From Stappia sp. BW2 (GTDB lineage Bacteria; Pseudomonadota; Alphaproteobacteria; Rhizobiales; Stappiaceae): a stretch of DNA of 64,000 nucleotides. Position numbers and translations under genes: made by a program. The notes beneath the pieces were generated by a model. The model saw only the letters and a program-made list of their open reading frames with translations. It was not told the DNA's origin and did not search any database. The DNA lies in NCBI RefSeq assembly GCF_008107695.1, contig NZ_VIRG01000053.1, forward strand, positions 1 to 64,000, given 5' to 3'. Positions 17,708 through 26,450 of the stretch are shown in pieces (the first letter of the stretch is position 1; each line of letters opens with the position of its first letter).

Positions 17708-18540
17708 TCAGAAGAGCATTTCTGGCACTCGCCGCTGCAGTCCTGACGACCGTATTCGTCGGTCAGCCGAGCTTCGCGGAAGACAAATTCATCGTCGTCC
17801 AGTCCACCACCTCGACCCAGAATTCGGGTCTGTTCGACTATCTGTTGCCGATTTTCAAGGAAAAGACCGGCATTGAAGTGCGCGTGGTTGCCGTCGGCAC
17901 AGGCCAGGCCATCAAGAACGCCGCCAATGGCGATGGCGACGTCCTGTTCGTTCATTCCAAACCGTCTGAAGAAAAATTCGTCGCCGACGGTCTCGGCGTC
18001 TCGCGCTCCGACGTGATGTACAACGACTTCGTCATTGTCGGCCCGGCTGATGATCCGGCAGGTGTTGCTGGTTCAGAAGATGTCGTTGCGTCCCTGAAGA
18101 AAATCGCCGAAGCGAAGGCTCCCTTTGCCTCCCGCGGCGATGACAGCGGCACGCACAAGGCAGAGCGTCGCCTTTGGAAAGCCGCCGGCATCGACCCGAC
18201 CGAAGGTTCTGGCGACTGGTACCGTGAAACCGGCTCCGGCATGGGCGCAACCCTCAACACCGGCACCGGCATGGGCGCTTATGTCATGACCGACCGCGCC
18301 ACCTGGATCTCTTTCGGCAACAAGGGCGACTACAAGGTTGCCGTTGAAGGCGACCCGATCCTGTTCAACCAGTACGGCGTCATTCTGGTGAACCCGGAAG
18401 TCCATACCCATGTGAAAGCCGACCTCGGTCAGGAGTTCATCGACTGGGTCCTGTCCAAGGAAGGTCAGCAGGCGATCGCCGATTACAAGGTCGACGGCCA
18501 GCAACTGTTTTTCCCGAATGCGGACAAGGGTTCGAGCTGA
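17704..18540 (+). CDS. tupA: Tungstate-binding periplasmic protein
   Basis: A 278-residue secreted binding protein with a signal peptide ending SFAED. The mature start FIVVQSTTSTQNSGLFDYL and the following VVAVGTGQAIKNAANGDGDVLFVHS are diagnostic for TupA, with the TSTQNSG oxyanion loop and the GDGDV strand. SRGDDSGTHKAE forms a second binding loop. The start codon is TTG 17704, overlapping tupC by 4 nt, with GGGAG seven bases upstream. Family members bind tungstate with very high selectivity over molybdate; the preference here is inferred from similarity. It is followed by a terminator at 18618-18651. Confidence 0.92.
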   Translation: MIRRAFLALAAAVLTTVFVGQPSFAEDKFIVVQSTTSTQNSGLFDYLLPIFKEKTGIEVRVVAVGTGQAIKNAANGDGDVLFVHSKPSEEKFVADGLGVSRSDVMYNDFVIVGPADDPAGVAGSEDVVASLKKIAEAKAPFASRGDDSGTHKAERRLWKAAGIDPTEGSGDWYRETGSGMGATLNTGTGMGAYVMTDRATWISFGNKGDYKVAVEGDPILFNQYGVILVNPEVHTHVKADLGQEFIDWVLSKEGQQAIADYKVDGQQLFFPNADKGSS

Positions 18541-18617
18541 GCCAGCCGGTCAGCTTCCTCATCTCCGAAGTGAGCGGAGCCAGATAGATTTCTGTGTCGC
18601 TTTCTCCGCTCAAACTT

Positions 18618-18651
18618 TCCCCCTTCTCTCGTGAGGAGGGGGATTTTTTTT
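18618..18651 (+). terminator. Rho-independent terminator after tupA
   Basis: CCCCCTTCTC (18619-18628) pairs with GAGGAGGGGG (18633-18642) around a TCGT loop, followed by A and eight T residues. It ends the tup operon facing the convergent formate dehydrogenase operon. Confidence 0.92.
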
Positions 18652-18838
18652 GACCTTGCCTGTGGCAGAAGAACCTGCCTCAAGGTTCAAGTGTCGCCCT
18701 GGCACTTGCGACGCTCCCCAGTGTGACCAGCCAAATGTCGGAAGGTTCCTGACTGTTGCCGACTGTCGGATGCGTAAACGCCGGAGGGAGATTCAGGTGC
18801 ACCTTTCCCTCGAGCAAACCCCGCCTTTATCCTCCAGC

Positions 18839-18967
18839 TTATTCCCCCAGCCGCACGGACGAACTGGTGTTGAAGTCAGCACTGGAGAAGCCCAGGTGCT
18901 CCAGGGCCTGGTTGGCACCAATGGCAATCACGATGATGGCGGCAAACGCGATGAGCATGGCTTTCAT
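18839..18967 (-). CDS. 42-residue single-span membrane protein at the end of the formate dehydrogenase operon
   Basis: A short gene encoding 42 residues. The start MKAMLIAFAAIIVIAIGAN is one hydrophobic helix, followed by a short polar tail ending VRLGE. The ATG overlaps the stop of the WD40-cytochrome gene (ATGA), and GGAGAT lies six bases upstream, so translation is well supported and coupled. The helix could be a membrane anchor or an uncleaved signal. I do not know the family. Its position suggests a small accessory subunit of the formate dehydrogenase/WD40-cytochrome complex; that is inference. Confidence 0.75.
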   Translation of the reverse strand: MKAMLIAFAAIIVIAIGANQALEHLGFSSADFNTSSSVRLGE

Positions 18968-20415
18968 TGGGTATCTCCTTCGGATGGCGCCGTCGCCGAT
19001 TTCAGATAGTCGATCAGATCATCGCGGTCTTGCTGTTCGACAATCCGCTGCATCGGCATCTTTGAGCCGGGAATATAGTGGTCCGGTCCGTCGAGGAAAA
19101 GCTGATCGATCGTCGTTTCCGACCAGATAATATCAGATCCCGACAAGGTCGCAGAATAAGGGTAGTCCGGCACTGTGCCCGCACGCCGGCCGAAGACGTT
19201 GTGCAGCGTGGGCCCGGCCTTGCGCGCCGTATCGCCGGTCAGTGCATGGCAAATGGAGCACTTCCTCGCGAATTGCCGTTCGCCGTTGGACATCTCTTCC
19301 GGCTTCTTCAGGAATTTCGGTGTCTCGGTTGCCATAGGATCGAACGTGGCAAGCTCTGCCAGAGGCCAGGAATAGACGATGTTCTCGATGCCGCCCGCAT
19401 GCAACACATCGCCATCTTTGGAAAAGGCAAGTGCCCAGATCGGCCCCTTCAAGGCTGCGCGGAAATCCGTTTCCAAGGCCCAGGACTGAGTGTTGAACAC
19501 GGTGATGTAGCCGTGACCGTCGCCGGTCGCGAGACGGGAGCCGTCGGGACTGACCGCCATGGCCAATATCGGGCGGCGTTCGAAGGAGAAGTCTTGCAGC
19601 CGCTCGCCCGTTTCAATATCGACGATCCGCGTCACCCCATCCTGTGAGCCATAGGCAAGCCAGCTTTCCCGCTCGCCCTCGCCGCCAACGGCCATGACGT
19701 TGATGCCGAAACCGTTGCGATCGATGACCCGTTTTTCACTGCTGCTTGCCAGATCCCAGAGCTTGATCGACCCGTCGACCGAAGCGGAATAAAGCTGCTG
19801 CCCGTCTCGTGAAAACGCGACCGCATTCACACCGGCAGTGTGCCCGGCCAGAAAGACCGGTGCGCCACTGTCAACCGGCCACAGGCCGACACGCGCATCC
19901 CAGCTCGCACTGGCAATCGTCGTCTTGTCCGGAGAAATCGCAAGTCCCATGATCTTGGCCGTATGCCCTTCCAGGACCTGGTACGAGCCATCGTCGGTGT
20001 CCCAGAGGATAAGGTCGTTGTCGTCTCCGCCTGAAACCAGGTGCCCGCCGTCAAGGAACTGGACCACCTTGACCGCCGCCGCATGGCCTTCCAGCCAGCG
20101 CGGGGCCCGGTCTGTCCAGATGCCGACAGAATTGTCGAAACTGGCGGTCGCCACCTGCCCGGTCTCAAGTGAGACATCGATGTCCATGATCGGACCGCCA
20201 TGGCCTTTCAGCGTCTGGAAATCTGCAGCAAACCCCGCCGTTGAAACGCTGAGCGAAAAGGACAGCGCAGACAACAGGCGATGAAGGACCCTCGGTCCCC
20301 ACTTGCGCAGAGATGGCCATGCCGGAGCGGCCCCGGTCACAAGGCCTGCTCGGCAATCCGGCAGGTTTTCCGTTCCAGCCGACAGTTCTTTCCTGCAGAC
20401 CGAGCCGACCATCAT
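18964..20415 (-). CDS. WD40 beta-propeller fused to a class I cytochrome c
   Basis: A 483-residue exported protein. A signal peptide lies at residues about 42-63 (VLHRLLSALSFSLSVSTAGFA). Seven WD40-like blades follow from about 68 to 350, with repeated LEGHTA/LAGHTAGV, SPDG and LWD elements. A cytochrome c domain follows with heme motif CSICH (386-390) and probable axial Met in SKMPMQR (about 453). This combination fits a periplasmic electron carrier or docking protein for the formate dehydrogenase encoded just upstream (11-bp gap). The annotated ATG leaves a long pre-signal tail, so an alternative start nearer residue 26 (GTG) is possible. It overlaps the following 42-codon gene. Confidence 0.88.
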   Translation of the reverse strand: MMVGSVCRKELSAGTENLPDCRAGLVTGAAPAWPSLRKWGPRVLHRLLSALSFSLSVSTAGFAADFQTLKGHGGPIMDIDVSLETGQVATASFDNSVGIWTDRAPRWLEGHAAAVKVVQFLDGGHLVSGGDDNDLILWDTDDGSYQVLEGHTAKIMGLAISPDKTTIASASWDARVGLWPVDSGAPVFLAGHTAGVNAVAFSRDGQQLYSASVDGSIKLWDLASSSEKRVIDRNGFGINVMAVGGEGERESWLAYGSQDGVTRIVDIETGERLQDFSFERRPILAMAVSPDGSRLATGDGHGYITVFNTQSWALETDFRAALKGPIWALAFSKDGDVLHAGGIENIVYSWPLAELATFDPMATETPKFLKKPEEMSNGERQFARKCSICHALTGDTARKAGPTLHNVFGRRAGTVPDYPYSATLSGSDIIWSETTIDQLFLDGPDHYIPGSKMPMQRIVEQQDRDDLIDYLKSATAPSEGDTQ

Positions 20416-20426
20416 CTCACATTGGC

Positions 20427-21653
20427 CTATTCAGCCGGAACCGCTTTGTCACCGCCGGAGTGTTTGGCGGCGGCGAGCTCTTCCGCTTCTTTCATTTCCT
20501 CCACCCACAAGCCGTGGTGTTCCTTCGCCCATTGCAGCTCAACCTCGCCGGAGCCCATGGCGTCGAAGGCGCCTTCCATGCCGATGGACCCGATGTAGAT
20601 ATGCGCCAGGATCAGCGCCATCATCAGAAAGGCAACGATCGCGTGCCAGAGCTGCGCGAACTGCATTTCCTCATGTGGTGCAAGTTCGCTCGGCAATGGG
20701 CCAAACCCGACCAGCTGAGGCAGGCCGATGGCGTTCAACTTTTCGAAGGTCGCGGCGAACATCGGCATTTCGAAGGGGAACAGCAGAGACAGCCCGGAAA
20801 CGGAAATCGAAGCGCCCAGCACAATCACACCCCAGAACACCAGCTTCTGGCCAAAGTTGAATTTCTTGGCCGGTGGATGAACGCCTTTCTTGAACAGCCC
20901 GCCCCCGACTGCGATCCATTTCAGGTCCGTCTTGTTGGGAATGTTGTGGGCCACCCACATCACGAACACCATGATCAGGCCCAGCATGAAGGCCCAGCCG
21001 ACGTTGTTGTGAATCCACTTGGAGAAATGCGCGGCAGGTGCGAACGCTTCCTTGCCGATCAACGGGATAATGACAAAGCGCCCGAACAGGGTCAGCAGGC
21101 CGGTGATCGCGAGCAGAACGAAGGACCCTGCCACCAACCAGTGCCCGAAACGCTCGATGGCCTTGAAGCGGGTGATGGTGTAGCCGGTCTTTTCGCCGTC
21201 GATGCGGATGCGTCCGCGAATGAGATAGAAAAGGGCCAGCAGAACGATGGTCGCGCCCAGCAGCCAGGCACCATAGGTCGCAAGCGGCCCCTTGCGCCAT
21301 GCCAGCCAGCGCATACCGCCATCCTGCATGAGCACGGTCGCGGCGAAGCCGCCGGACGTTGTGGTCACGTCGGCGGACCCGTATCTCAGCGCCCGCCAGA
21401 GCTCCGGATCGGAGACGCCGCCACGCGTGCCGAGCTGCGAGGAGATGGCCGCCGCGTCGTTCGGATCGCCGGTATTGTTGCGGCGGAAGTCATAGTCGAC
21501 CTTCTCGCCGCGCTGGCGTTTCATGATGTCTTCCAGGGTCTGTGCCCCGCCGGTCGCGGACCGGTCGGCGGACGTATCCTGCGCAAGCCCGGTTCCCAGA
21601 CCAGCTCCAAGAAGGGTCAGAAGAACAAGCAAAGCCATAGTCACGCGTTTCAT
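20427..21653 (-). CDS. Formate dehydrogenase gamma subunit (cytochrome b556)
   Basis: A 408-residue membrane subunit that takes electrons from the Fe-S subunit to quinone. It has a cleavable N-terminal signal (residues 1-25), a periplasmic region of about 115 residues, then membrane helices with the FdnI/FdoI-type heme ligands in RFGHWLVAGSFVLLAITGL, HFSKWIHNNVGWAFMLGL and FAQLWHAIVAFLMMALILAHIYIG. The long N-terminal periplasmic domain is typical of alphaproteobacterial versions and absent from E. coli FdnI. It lies between the Fe-S subunit and the WD40-cytochrome c, which could be an alternative electron acceptor. Confidence 0.93.
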   Translation of the reverse strand: MKRVTMALLVLLTLLGAGLGTGLAQDTSADRSATGGAQTLEDIMKRQRGEKVDYDFRRNNTGDPNDAAAISSQLGTRGGVSDPELWRALRYGSADVTTTSGGFAATVLMQDGGMRWLAWRKGPLATYGAWLLGATIVLLALFYLIRGRIRIDGEKTGYTITRFKAIERFGHWLVAGSFVLLAITGLLTLFGRFVIIPLIGKEAFAPAAHFSKWIHNNVGWAFMLGLIMVFVMWVAHNIPNKTDLKWIAVGGGLFKKGVHPPAKKFNFGQKLVFWGVIVLGASISVSGLSLLFPFEMPMFAATFEKLNAIGLPQLVGFGPLPSELAPHEEMQFAQLWHAIVAFLMMALILAHIYIGSIGMEGAFDAMGSGEVELQWAKEHHGLWVEEMKEAEELAAAKHSGGDKAVPAE

Positions 21654-21689
21654 GACCGCAAACCTCTTTGTCGATTACAACCGGAGACG

Positions 21690-21717
21690 AGCGGGGCGGC
21701 CTCAAAGCCGCCCCGCT
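21690..21717. other. Perfect 11-bp stem-loop between the formate dehydrogenase Fe-S and cytochrome genes
   Basis: AGCGGGGCGGC (21690-21700), loop CTCAAA, GCCGCCCCGCT (21707-21717). In the direction of transcription (minus strand) no T-run follows. It probably adjusts mRNA stability between operon genes, and it occupies most of the 137-bp gap. Confidence 0.65.
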
Positions 21718-21790
21718 TACGTTTCTTTCAGGCATGCCCCGAGGCGTGATGGACGGTCCGGGTAAACCGGACTGTCCTCACCCTTCAGGA

Positions 21791-22384
21791 TCAGCCGCCT
21801 TTCTGGCCGTAAGCAGTGCCCCAGCCCCAGGCGCCCGAGCCGAAGCCGCGAGCCACCACACGTTCACGGTAAATGGCCGACACGACGTCGCCATCGCCCG
21901 CGAGCAGGGCCTTGGTGGAGCACATTTCCGCGCAGAGCGGCAATTTGCCTTCCGCGATACGGTTACGGCCGTATTTCGCGAATTCTGCGGTGGAGTTGTT
22001 TTCTTCCGGACCGCCGGCACAGAAGGTGCATTTGTCCATCTTGCCGCGCGAACCGAAGTTACCCGCTTGCGGGAACTGCGGAGCGCCGAACGGACAGGCG
22101 TAGAAGCAGTAGCCGCAGCCAATGCACAGGTCCTTCGAGTGAAGCACCACACCTTCTTCGCTCTGGTAGAAGCAGTCCACCGGGCACACCGCCATACAGG
22201 GTGCGTCCGAGCAGTGCATGCAGGCCACGGAGATCGACCGTTCGCCCGGTTTGCCATCGTTGATGGTTACCACCCGGCGGCGGTTGATGCCCCACGGCAC
22301 CTCATGCTCGTTCTTGCAGGCCGTGACGCAGGCATTGCATTCAATGCAGCGTTCGGCGTCACAAAGGAACTTTGATCTTGCCAT
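21791..22384 (-). CDS. Formate dehydrogenase iron-sulfur (beta) subunit
   Basis: A 197-residue ferredoxin-like subunit with four [4Fe-4S] motifs: CIECNACVTAC, CMHCSDAPCMAVCP, CIGCGYCFYACP and the CTFC plus C-terminal C pair, as in FdnH/NrfC-type subunits. It relays electrons from the catalytic subunit to the cytochrome b. It lacks the C-terminal transmembrane anchor of E. coli FdnH, as do other alphaproteobacterial members. A perfect AAGGAGG precedes the ATG, 12 bp after the catalytic subunit stop. It is assumed to be co-exported with the Tat-tagged catalytic subunit. Confidence 0.94.
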   Translation of the reverse strand: MARSKFLCDAERCIECNACVTACKNEHEVPWGINRRRVVTINDGKPGERSISVACMHCSDAPCMAVCPVDCFYQSEEGVVLHSKDLCIGCGYCFYACPFGAPQFPQAGNFGSRGKMDKCTFCAGGPEENNSTAEFAKYGRNRIAEGKLPLCAEMCSTKALLAGDGDVVSAIYRERVVARGFGSGAWGWGTAYGQKGG

Positions 22385-22396
22385 TTGTTGTCCTCC

Positions 22397-25300
22397 TTAC
22401 GCTGCCGAGATCTTGCAGAGAGTGGCTTTGGTTTCCTGCATCTGAGTCACCGAGTCATACCCGTAGGTCTGAGCGGTGTTGGTGCTTTCCCCGAGCACAT
22501 AGGGGTCGGCACCTTTCGGATACTTGGACCTGAGATCCTCGCCCTGGTAATGACCGCCGAAGTGGAACGGCATGAAGGCAACGCCTTCGCCGACACGTTC
22601 GGTCACCATTGCCATGACCTTGACCTTGCCGCCTTCCGGGCCTTCGACCCAGACCTGCGCACCGTCCCGCACCCCGAGATTGTTGGCATCCCGCGGATTG
22701 ATTTCGATGAACATGTTCTGCTGGAGTTCGGCCAGCCACGGGTTCGACCGGGTTTCGTCCCCGCCGCCCTCGTATTCGACCAGACGGCCGGACGTGAGGA
22801 TGATCGGGAAGTCCTTGGAGAAGTCGTTCTTCTGGATCGACGCATAGAGCGTCGGAACACGCCAGAACGACTTGTCGGCATAGGTCGGATAGTCCGCGAC
22901 CAGATCCCGCCGGTTGGAGTAGAGCGGCTCGCGGTGCAGCGGCACCGGATCCGGGAAGGTCCACACGACGGCACGGGCCTTTGCGTTGCCGAAAGGCGCG
23001 CAGCCGTGCTTGATCGCTACCCGCTGGATGCCGCCGGACAGATCGGTCTTCCAGTTGATCGTGGCCGTCTTCTCGTTGAAGTCGGACGGAACGGAGGTCA
23101 TCGACTGTTCGCCGACTTCTTCGTTCTTGCCCGATGTCGCATCGCCCTCGCCATCAGCGGCGTTGGCCTGCTCCTGCTTCATCTCCAGGCCGACGATATT
23201 CGCCATGACCCGCCGTTCTTCGTCGGTGAGATCTCCATCCCAGCCGAGGTCGACCAGCATCTGCATGGTGAATTCCGGATAGCCATCCTGAATTTCCGCA
23301 CCCGGATTGGAGACGCCCTCCGCCAGAAGGTTCTGGCCGTCGCGCTCCACACCGAAACGGGCACGGAAGCACAGACCGCCTTCAGCGACCGGCATGGACA
23401 TGTCGTAGAGGTTGGCGGTGCCCGGATGTTTCATTTCCGGGGTCCCCCAGCACGGCCACGGCATGCCGTAGAACTCGCCGTCGTTCGGCCCGCCAACCGC
23501 CCTCAGGGTGGTGCGGTCGAAGGTGTGCTGGTTGGCCATATGGGACTTCAGCCGTTCCGGCGACTGGCCGGTATAGCCGATGGTCCACATGCCGCGGTTG
23601 AACTCACGCGTCAGGTCCTCGATGTTCGGCTCCTCGCCGTCCATCGCAATGTTCCGGAAGAGACGGTCGTCGAAACCGAATTTCTTCGCGAACTTGGCCA
23701 GAATGACATGGTCCGGCTTGGATTCGAACAGTGGGGCAACCACCTGCTCGCGCCACTGCAGCGAACGGTTGGAGGCGGTCACCGACCCGCGGGTCTCGAA
23801 CTGGGTCGAGGCCGGCAGAAGGTAACAGCCGTCTGTGCGGTCATGCAGGATGGCCGAAACGGTCGGATAGGGATCGACCACGACCAGAAGGTCGAGCTTT
23901 TCCATAGCCTGTTTCATTTCCGGCAGACGGGTCTGGGAGTTCGGGGCATGGCCCCACAGAACCATCGCACGGGTATTGTCCGGCTGCTCCAGGTTGTCCT
24001 TGGCTTCCAGCACGCCGTCGATCCAGCGACTGACCGGGATACCCTTCAGGTTCATCATGGCCTTGTCTTTGCCGTCAGCACCCTTGATGGTGCCGAAGCG
24101 GCCTTTCAGCCAATCCAGATCTTCTTCCCAGACGCGCGCCCAGTGTGCCCAGGACCCGGCCGTCAGGCCGTAGTAGCCCGGCAGCGTATCGGCGAGAACA
24201 CCGAGGTCGGTCGCGCCCTGCACGTTGTCGTGTCCACGGAAGATGTTGGTGCCGCCACCGGCGGTGCCCATGTTGCCCAGTGCAAGCTGCAGAATGCAGT
24301 AGGCACGGGTGTTGTTGTTGCCGTTGGTGTGCTGGGTACCGCCCATGCACCAGATCACGGTGCCCGGACGGTTGTTGGCAAGCGTCCGCGCCACGCGCTT
24401 CACCTGGCTTGCCGGCGCACCGGTCACACGCTCGACTTCCTCGGGCGTCCAGTTGGCAACTTCTTCGCGGATCTGGTCCATGCCCCACACGCGGGTGCGG
24501 ATGAACTCCTTGTCTTCCCAGCCGTTTTCGAAGATATGCCAGAGAATGCCCCAGACGAGGGCAACGTCCGAACCCGGACGGAAGCGGACATATTCATCGG
24601 CATGGGCCGCGGTGCGGGTAAACCGAGGATCGCAGACGATCAGCGGTGCATTGTTCTGTTCCTTGGCGCGCAGCACATGCAGCAGGGAGACGGGGTGTGC
24701 CTCCGCCGGATTGCCGCCGATGATGAAGATCGCCTTGGAATTGTGGATGTCGTTGTAGCTGTTGGTCATGGCGCCGTAGCCCCATGTGTTGGCTACGCCG
24801 GCAACCGTCGTGGAGTGGCAGATGCGGGCCTGGTGGTCGACGTTATTCGTCCCCCAGTAGCCTGCAAACTTGCGGAACAGGTAAGCCTGCTCGTTGCTGT
24901 GCTTGGCAGAGCCGAGCCAGTAGACGCTGTCCGGACCGCTTTCGTCGCGGATCTGCAGCATCTTGTCGCCGATCTCGTTGATCGCCTCGTCCCAACTGAT
25001 CCGCTTCCACTCGCCGCCTTCCTTTTTCATCGGATATTTGAGGCGGCGCTCGCCATGAGCGTGTTCGCGGACGGAAGCCCCCTTGGCGCAGTGGGCGCCC
25101 AGGTTGAACGGGCTGTCCCAACCGGGCTCCTGCCCGACCCAGACACCGTTGGAAACTTCGGCGATGACGGTACAGCCAACCGAACAGTGCGTGCAAATCG
25201 ATTTAACTGTCTGAACTGCGTCGCCGGTGGATTGTGCCTTGGCTTTGGTGACCGTTCCCCCGGTCACAGTGATGGCCGCCAGGCCACCTGCGGCAAGACC

Positions 25301-25408
25301 GGATCCCTTGAGGAACGTACGCCGGTCAACCGACTTGTGTGCAGCGTCTTTCAGGATACTTGCACCTTGGGGGCGTCGCGCAACCCCATTGGTCTTTTTC
25401 CTAAGCAT
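22397..25408 (-). CDS. Formate dehydrogenase catalytic (alpha) subunit, cysteine type
   Basis: A 1003-residue molybdopterin oxidoreductase oxidising formate to CO2. A Tat signal DRRTFLKGSGLAAGG lies at residues 28-42, so the enzyme is periplasmic. The [4Fe-4S] site is C72-x2-C75-x3-C79 and C107. The metal-ligating residue is cysteine C197 in HQARICHST, not selenocysteine, so the gene needs no Sec machinery. The C-terminal molydopterin dinucleotide-binding domain is present (LTSGRLVEYEGGGDETRSN, NARDANNLG-like region). Length is family-typical. The upstream chaperone, small Tat protein and tungstate transporter fit its assembly needs. W or Mo cannot be told from sequence. Confidence 0.96.
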   Translation of the reverse strand: MLRKKTNGVARRPQGASILKDAAHKSVDRRTFLKGSGLAAGGLAAITVTGGTVTKAKAQSTGDAVQTVKSICTHCSVGCTVIAEVSNGVWVGQEPGWDSPFNLGAHCAKGASVREHAHGERRLKYPMKKEGGEWKRISWDEAINEIGDKMLQIRDESGPDSVYWLGSAKHSNEQAYLFRKFAGYWGTNNVDHQARICHSTTVAGVANTWGYGAMTNSYNDIHNSKAIFIIGGNPAEAHPVSLLHVLRAKEQNNAPLIVCDPRFTRTAAHADEYVRFRPGSDVALVWGILWHIFENGWEDKEFIRTRVWGMDQIREEVANWTPEEVERVTGAPASQVKRVARTLANNRPGTVIWCMGGTQHTNGNNNTRAYCILQLALGNMGTAGGGTNIFRGHDNVQGATDLGVLADTLPGYYGLTAGSWAHWARVWEEDLDWLKGRFGTIKGADGKDKAMMNLKGIPVSRWIDGVLEAKDNLEQPDNTRAMVLWGHAPNSQTRLPEMKQAMEKLDLLVVVDPYPTVSAILHDRTDGCYLLPASTQFETRGSVTASNRSLQWREQVVAPLFESKPDHVILAKFAKKFGFDDRLFRNIAMDGEEPNIEDLTREFNRGMWTIGYTGQSPERLKSHMANQHTFDRTTLRAVGGPNDGEFYGMPWPCWGTPEMKHPGTANLYDMSMPVAEGGLCFRARFGVERDGQNLLAEGVSNPGAEIQDGYPEFTMQMLVDLGWDGDLTDEERRVMANIVGLEMKQEQANAADGEGDATSGKNEEVGEQSMTSVPSDFNEKTATINWKTDLSGGIQRVAIKHGCAPFGNAKARAVVWTFPDPVPLHREPLYSNRRDLVADYPTYADKSFWRVPTLYASIQKNDFSKDFPIILTSGRLVEYEGGGDETRSNPWLAELQQNMFIEINPRDANNLGVRDGAQVWVEGPEGGKVKVMAMVTERVGEGVAFMPFHFGGHYQGEDLRSKYPKGADPYVLGESTNTAQTYGYDSVTQMQETKATLCKISAA

Positions 25409-25512
25409 GTTGCCCTACCTTGCTTGTATCAAATTCTGATACGGCTGGGTTATGTGTGAACCGGCGTCCGGGCGTTTCGCAACCATGGCCGGGAAGGTAT
25501 TACAGGGTCCGG

Positions 25513-25713
25513 TTAGAACCGGGCGCTGTCGTAGTAGGCACGGGTATGAACCGTATCCTGCATCTTGTCGGAAGCCAGGTCGGGCTCAGCCGCTTCAGCG
25601 GTGGTTCCGGCGGTAACCGTGGTGACGGCAACCGGGGCGGAAATCGCCGCCAGCTTCAGGAAGTCCCGGCGGCCTGTCCCCTCTTTCGGGTGTGCCGTTT
25701 CGGGTTGTTTCAT
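25513..25713 (-). CDS. Small Tat-signal protein of formate dehydrogenase loci
   Basis: A 66-residue protein with a Tat leader GRRDFLKLAAISAPVAV and a short mature tail ending TVHTRAYYDSARF. It matches the NCBIfam description 'formate dehydrogenase region TAT target', a small protein repeatedly encoded just before the catalytic gene. Function is not known; it may accompany the enzyme through the Tat pore or be a tiny periplasmic subunit. It lies 104 bp upstream of the catalytic gene and downstream of the TorD-like chaperone on the same strand. Confidence 0.85.
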   Translation of the reverse strand: MKQPETAHPKEGTGRRDFLKLAAISAPVAVTTVTAGTTAEAAEPDLASDKMQDTVHTRAYYDSARF

Positions 25714-25771
25714 TGTCGCATTCCTCCTCTAGTCAGAGAGATGGCGCAGCCACCCCTTTCAGATGCAACCG

Positions 25772-26380
25772 TCAGTTCGAGATCATGTCGAAGCCTTGCG
25801 CCTCGATTTCCATGAACTGGCGCCCCAACGATCCGACGGCGCCGTAGAACACTGAGGTTCCGGACGCTTCCAGATCGGTAAAGAAGTGTATTGCCCACGG
25901 TTCGATGTGGGCGTTGAAGAAGCTTTTCTGCTCGCTGAGAGACGTCACCTTGCCGAATCGGCCGAGGATCATCCCGGCCATCATCTCCATCAGCGAAGCG
26001 ATGTTGTCTTCCGGTTCGTGCTTGTCTTCAGCACGTTCGATCCCGCGCTCCGCCATATCCTGACGGAGCTTGGCCAGCGGCTTTTCATTGAGAAATCCGG
26101 TCAGATAATAGCTGGCGTAGGGCAGCAGTTCTCCGCGCCCGAGGCCGATGAAAAGGGCATTGAATTCACGTTCGGCGGTTTCCGGCGTCGTTACCGCGGC
26201 AATTCTGGAAAGCGCACCAAGGGCATTGCCAAGCGACGTGTCGCCACCCTGCAATCCGGCGATCTGCTCAAGCAGCTCCGCCCCGGCCGGGCGCGCGAGC
26301 ACCAGTGCCAGAAAGTCGTATAATTCGGACCGGGCCTGATCTTCCGGTTCGATAATGAATTCCCTCGCCACAACGGCCAT
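25772..26380 (-). CDS. TorD/DmsD-family chaperone for formate dehydrogenase
   Basis: A 202-residue all-helical protein of the TorD family of redox enzyme maturation proteins, which bind Tat leaders and help cofactor insertion. Features seen are REFNALFIGLGRGELLPYASYYLTG, a close match to the conserved TorD E-x-x-x-LF-x-G-x-GR-x-LP-x-SY pattern, and EPEDNIASLMEMMAGM (EPEDHIA-like motif). I prefer ATG 26380 over 26410 because GGAGG/AAAGG lies upstream and the longer start adds only a basic tail. Its neighbours make the formate dehydrogenase alpha subunit the expected client. Confidence 0.88.
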   Translation of the reverse strand: MAVVAREFIIEPEDQARSELYDFLALVLARPAGAELLEQIAGLQGGDTSLGNALGALSRIAAVTTPETAEREFNALFIGLGRGELLPYASYYLTGFLNEKPLAKLRQDMAERGIERAEDKHEPEDNIASLMEMMAGMILGRFGKVTSLSEQKSFFNAHIEPWAIHFFTDLEASGTSVFYGAVGSLGRQFMEIEAQGFDMISN

Positions 26381-26450
26381 TCTAGCCTTTATCCTCCCAC
26401 ACGCACGCACGCGGTGCTTTTCTGGCGCAACATCTTCTTAGACTTTAGTA

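Noticed and set aside
22397..25408. Possible selenocysteine-containing formate dehydrogenase
   Set aside because: The metal-ligand position is an ordinary cysteine (C197), and no in-frame TGA is present.
22385..25459. A 1024-codon open frame on the plus strand
   Set aside because: It lies wholly antisense to the formate dehydrogenase catalytic gene, which has clear cofactor motifs. Long antisense frames are a by-product of GC-rich codon use.
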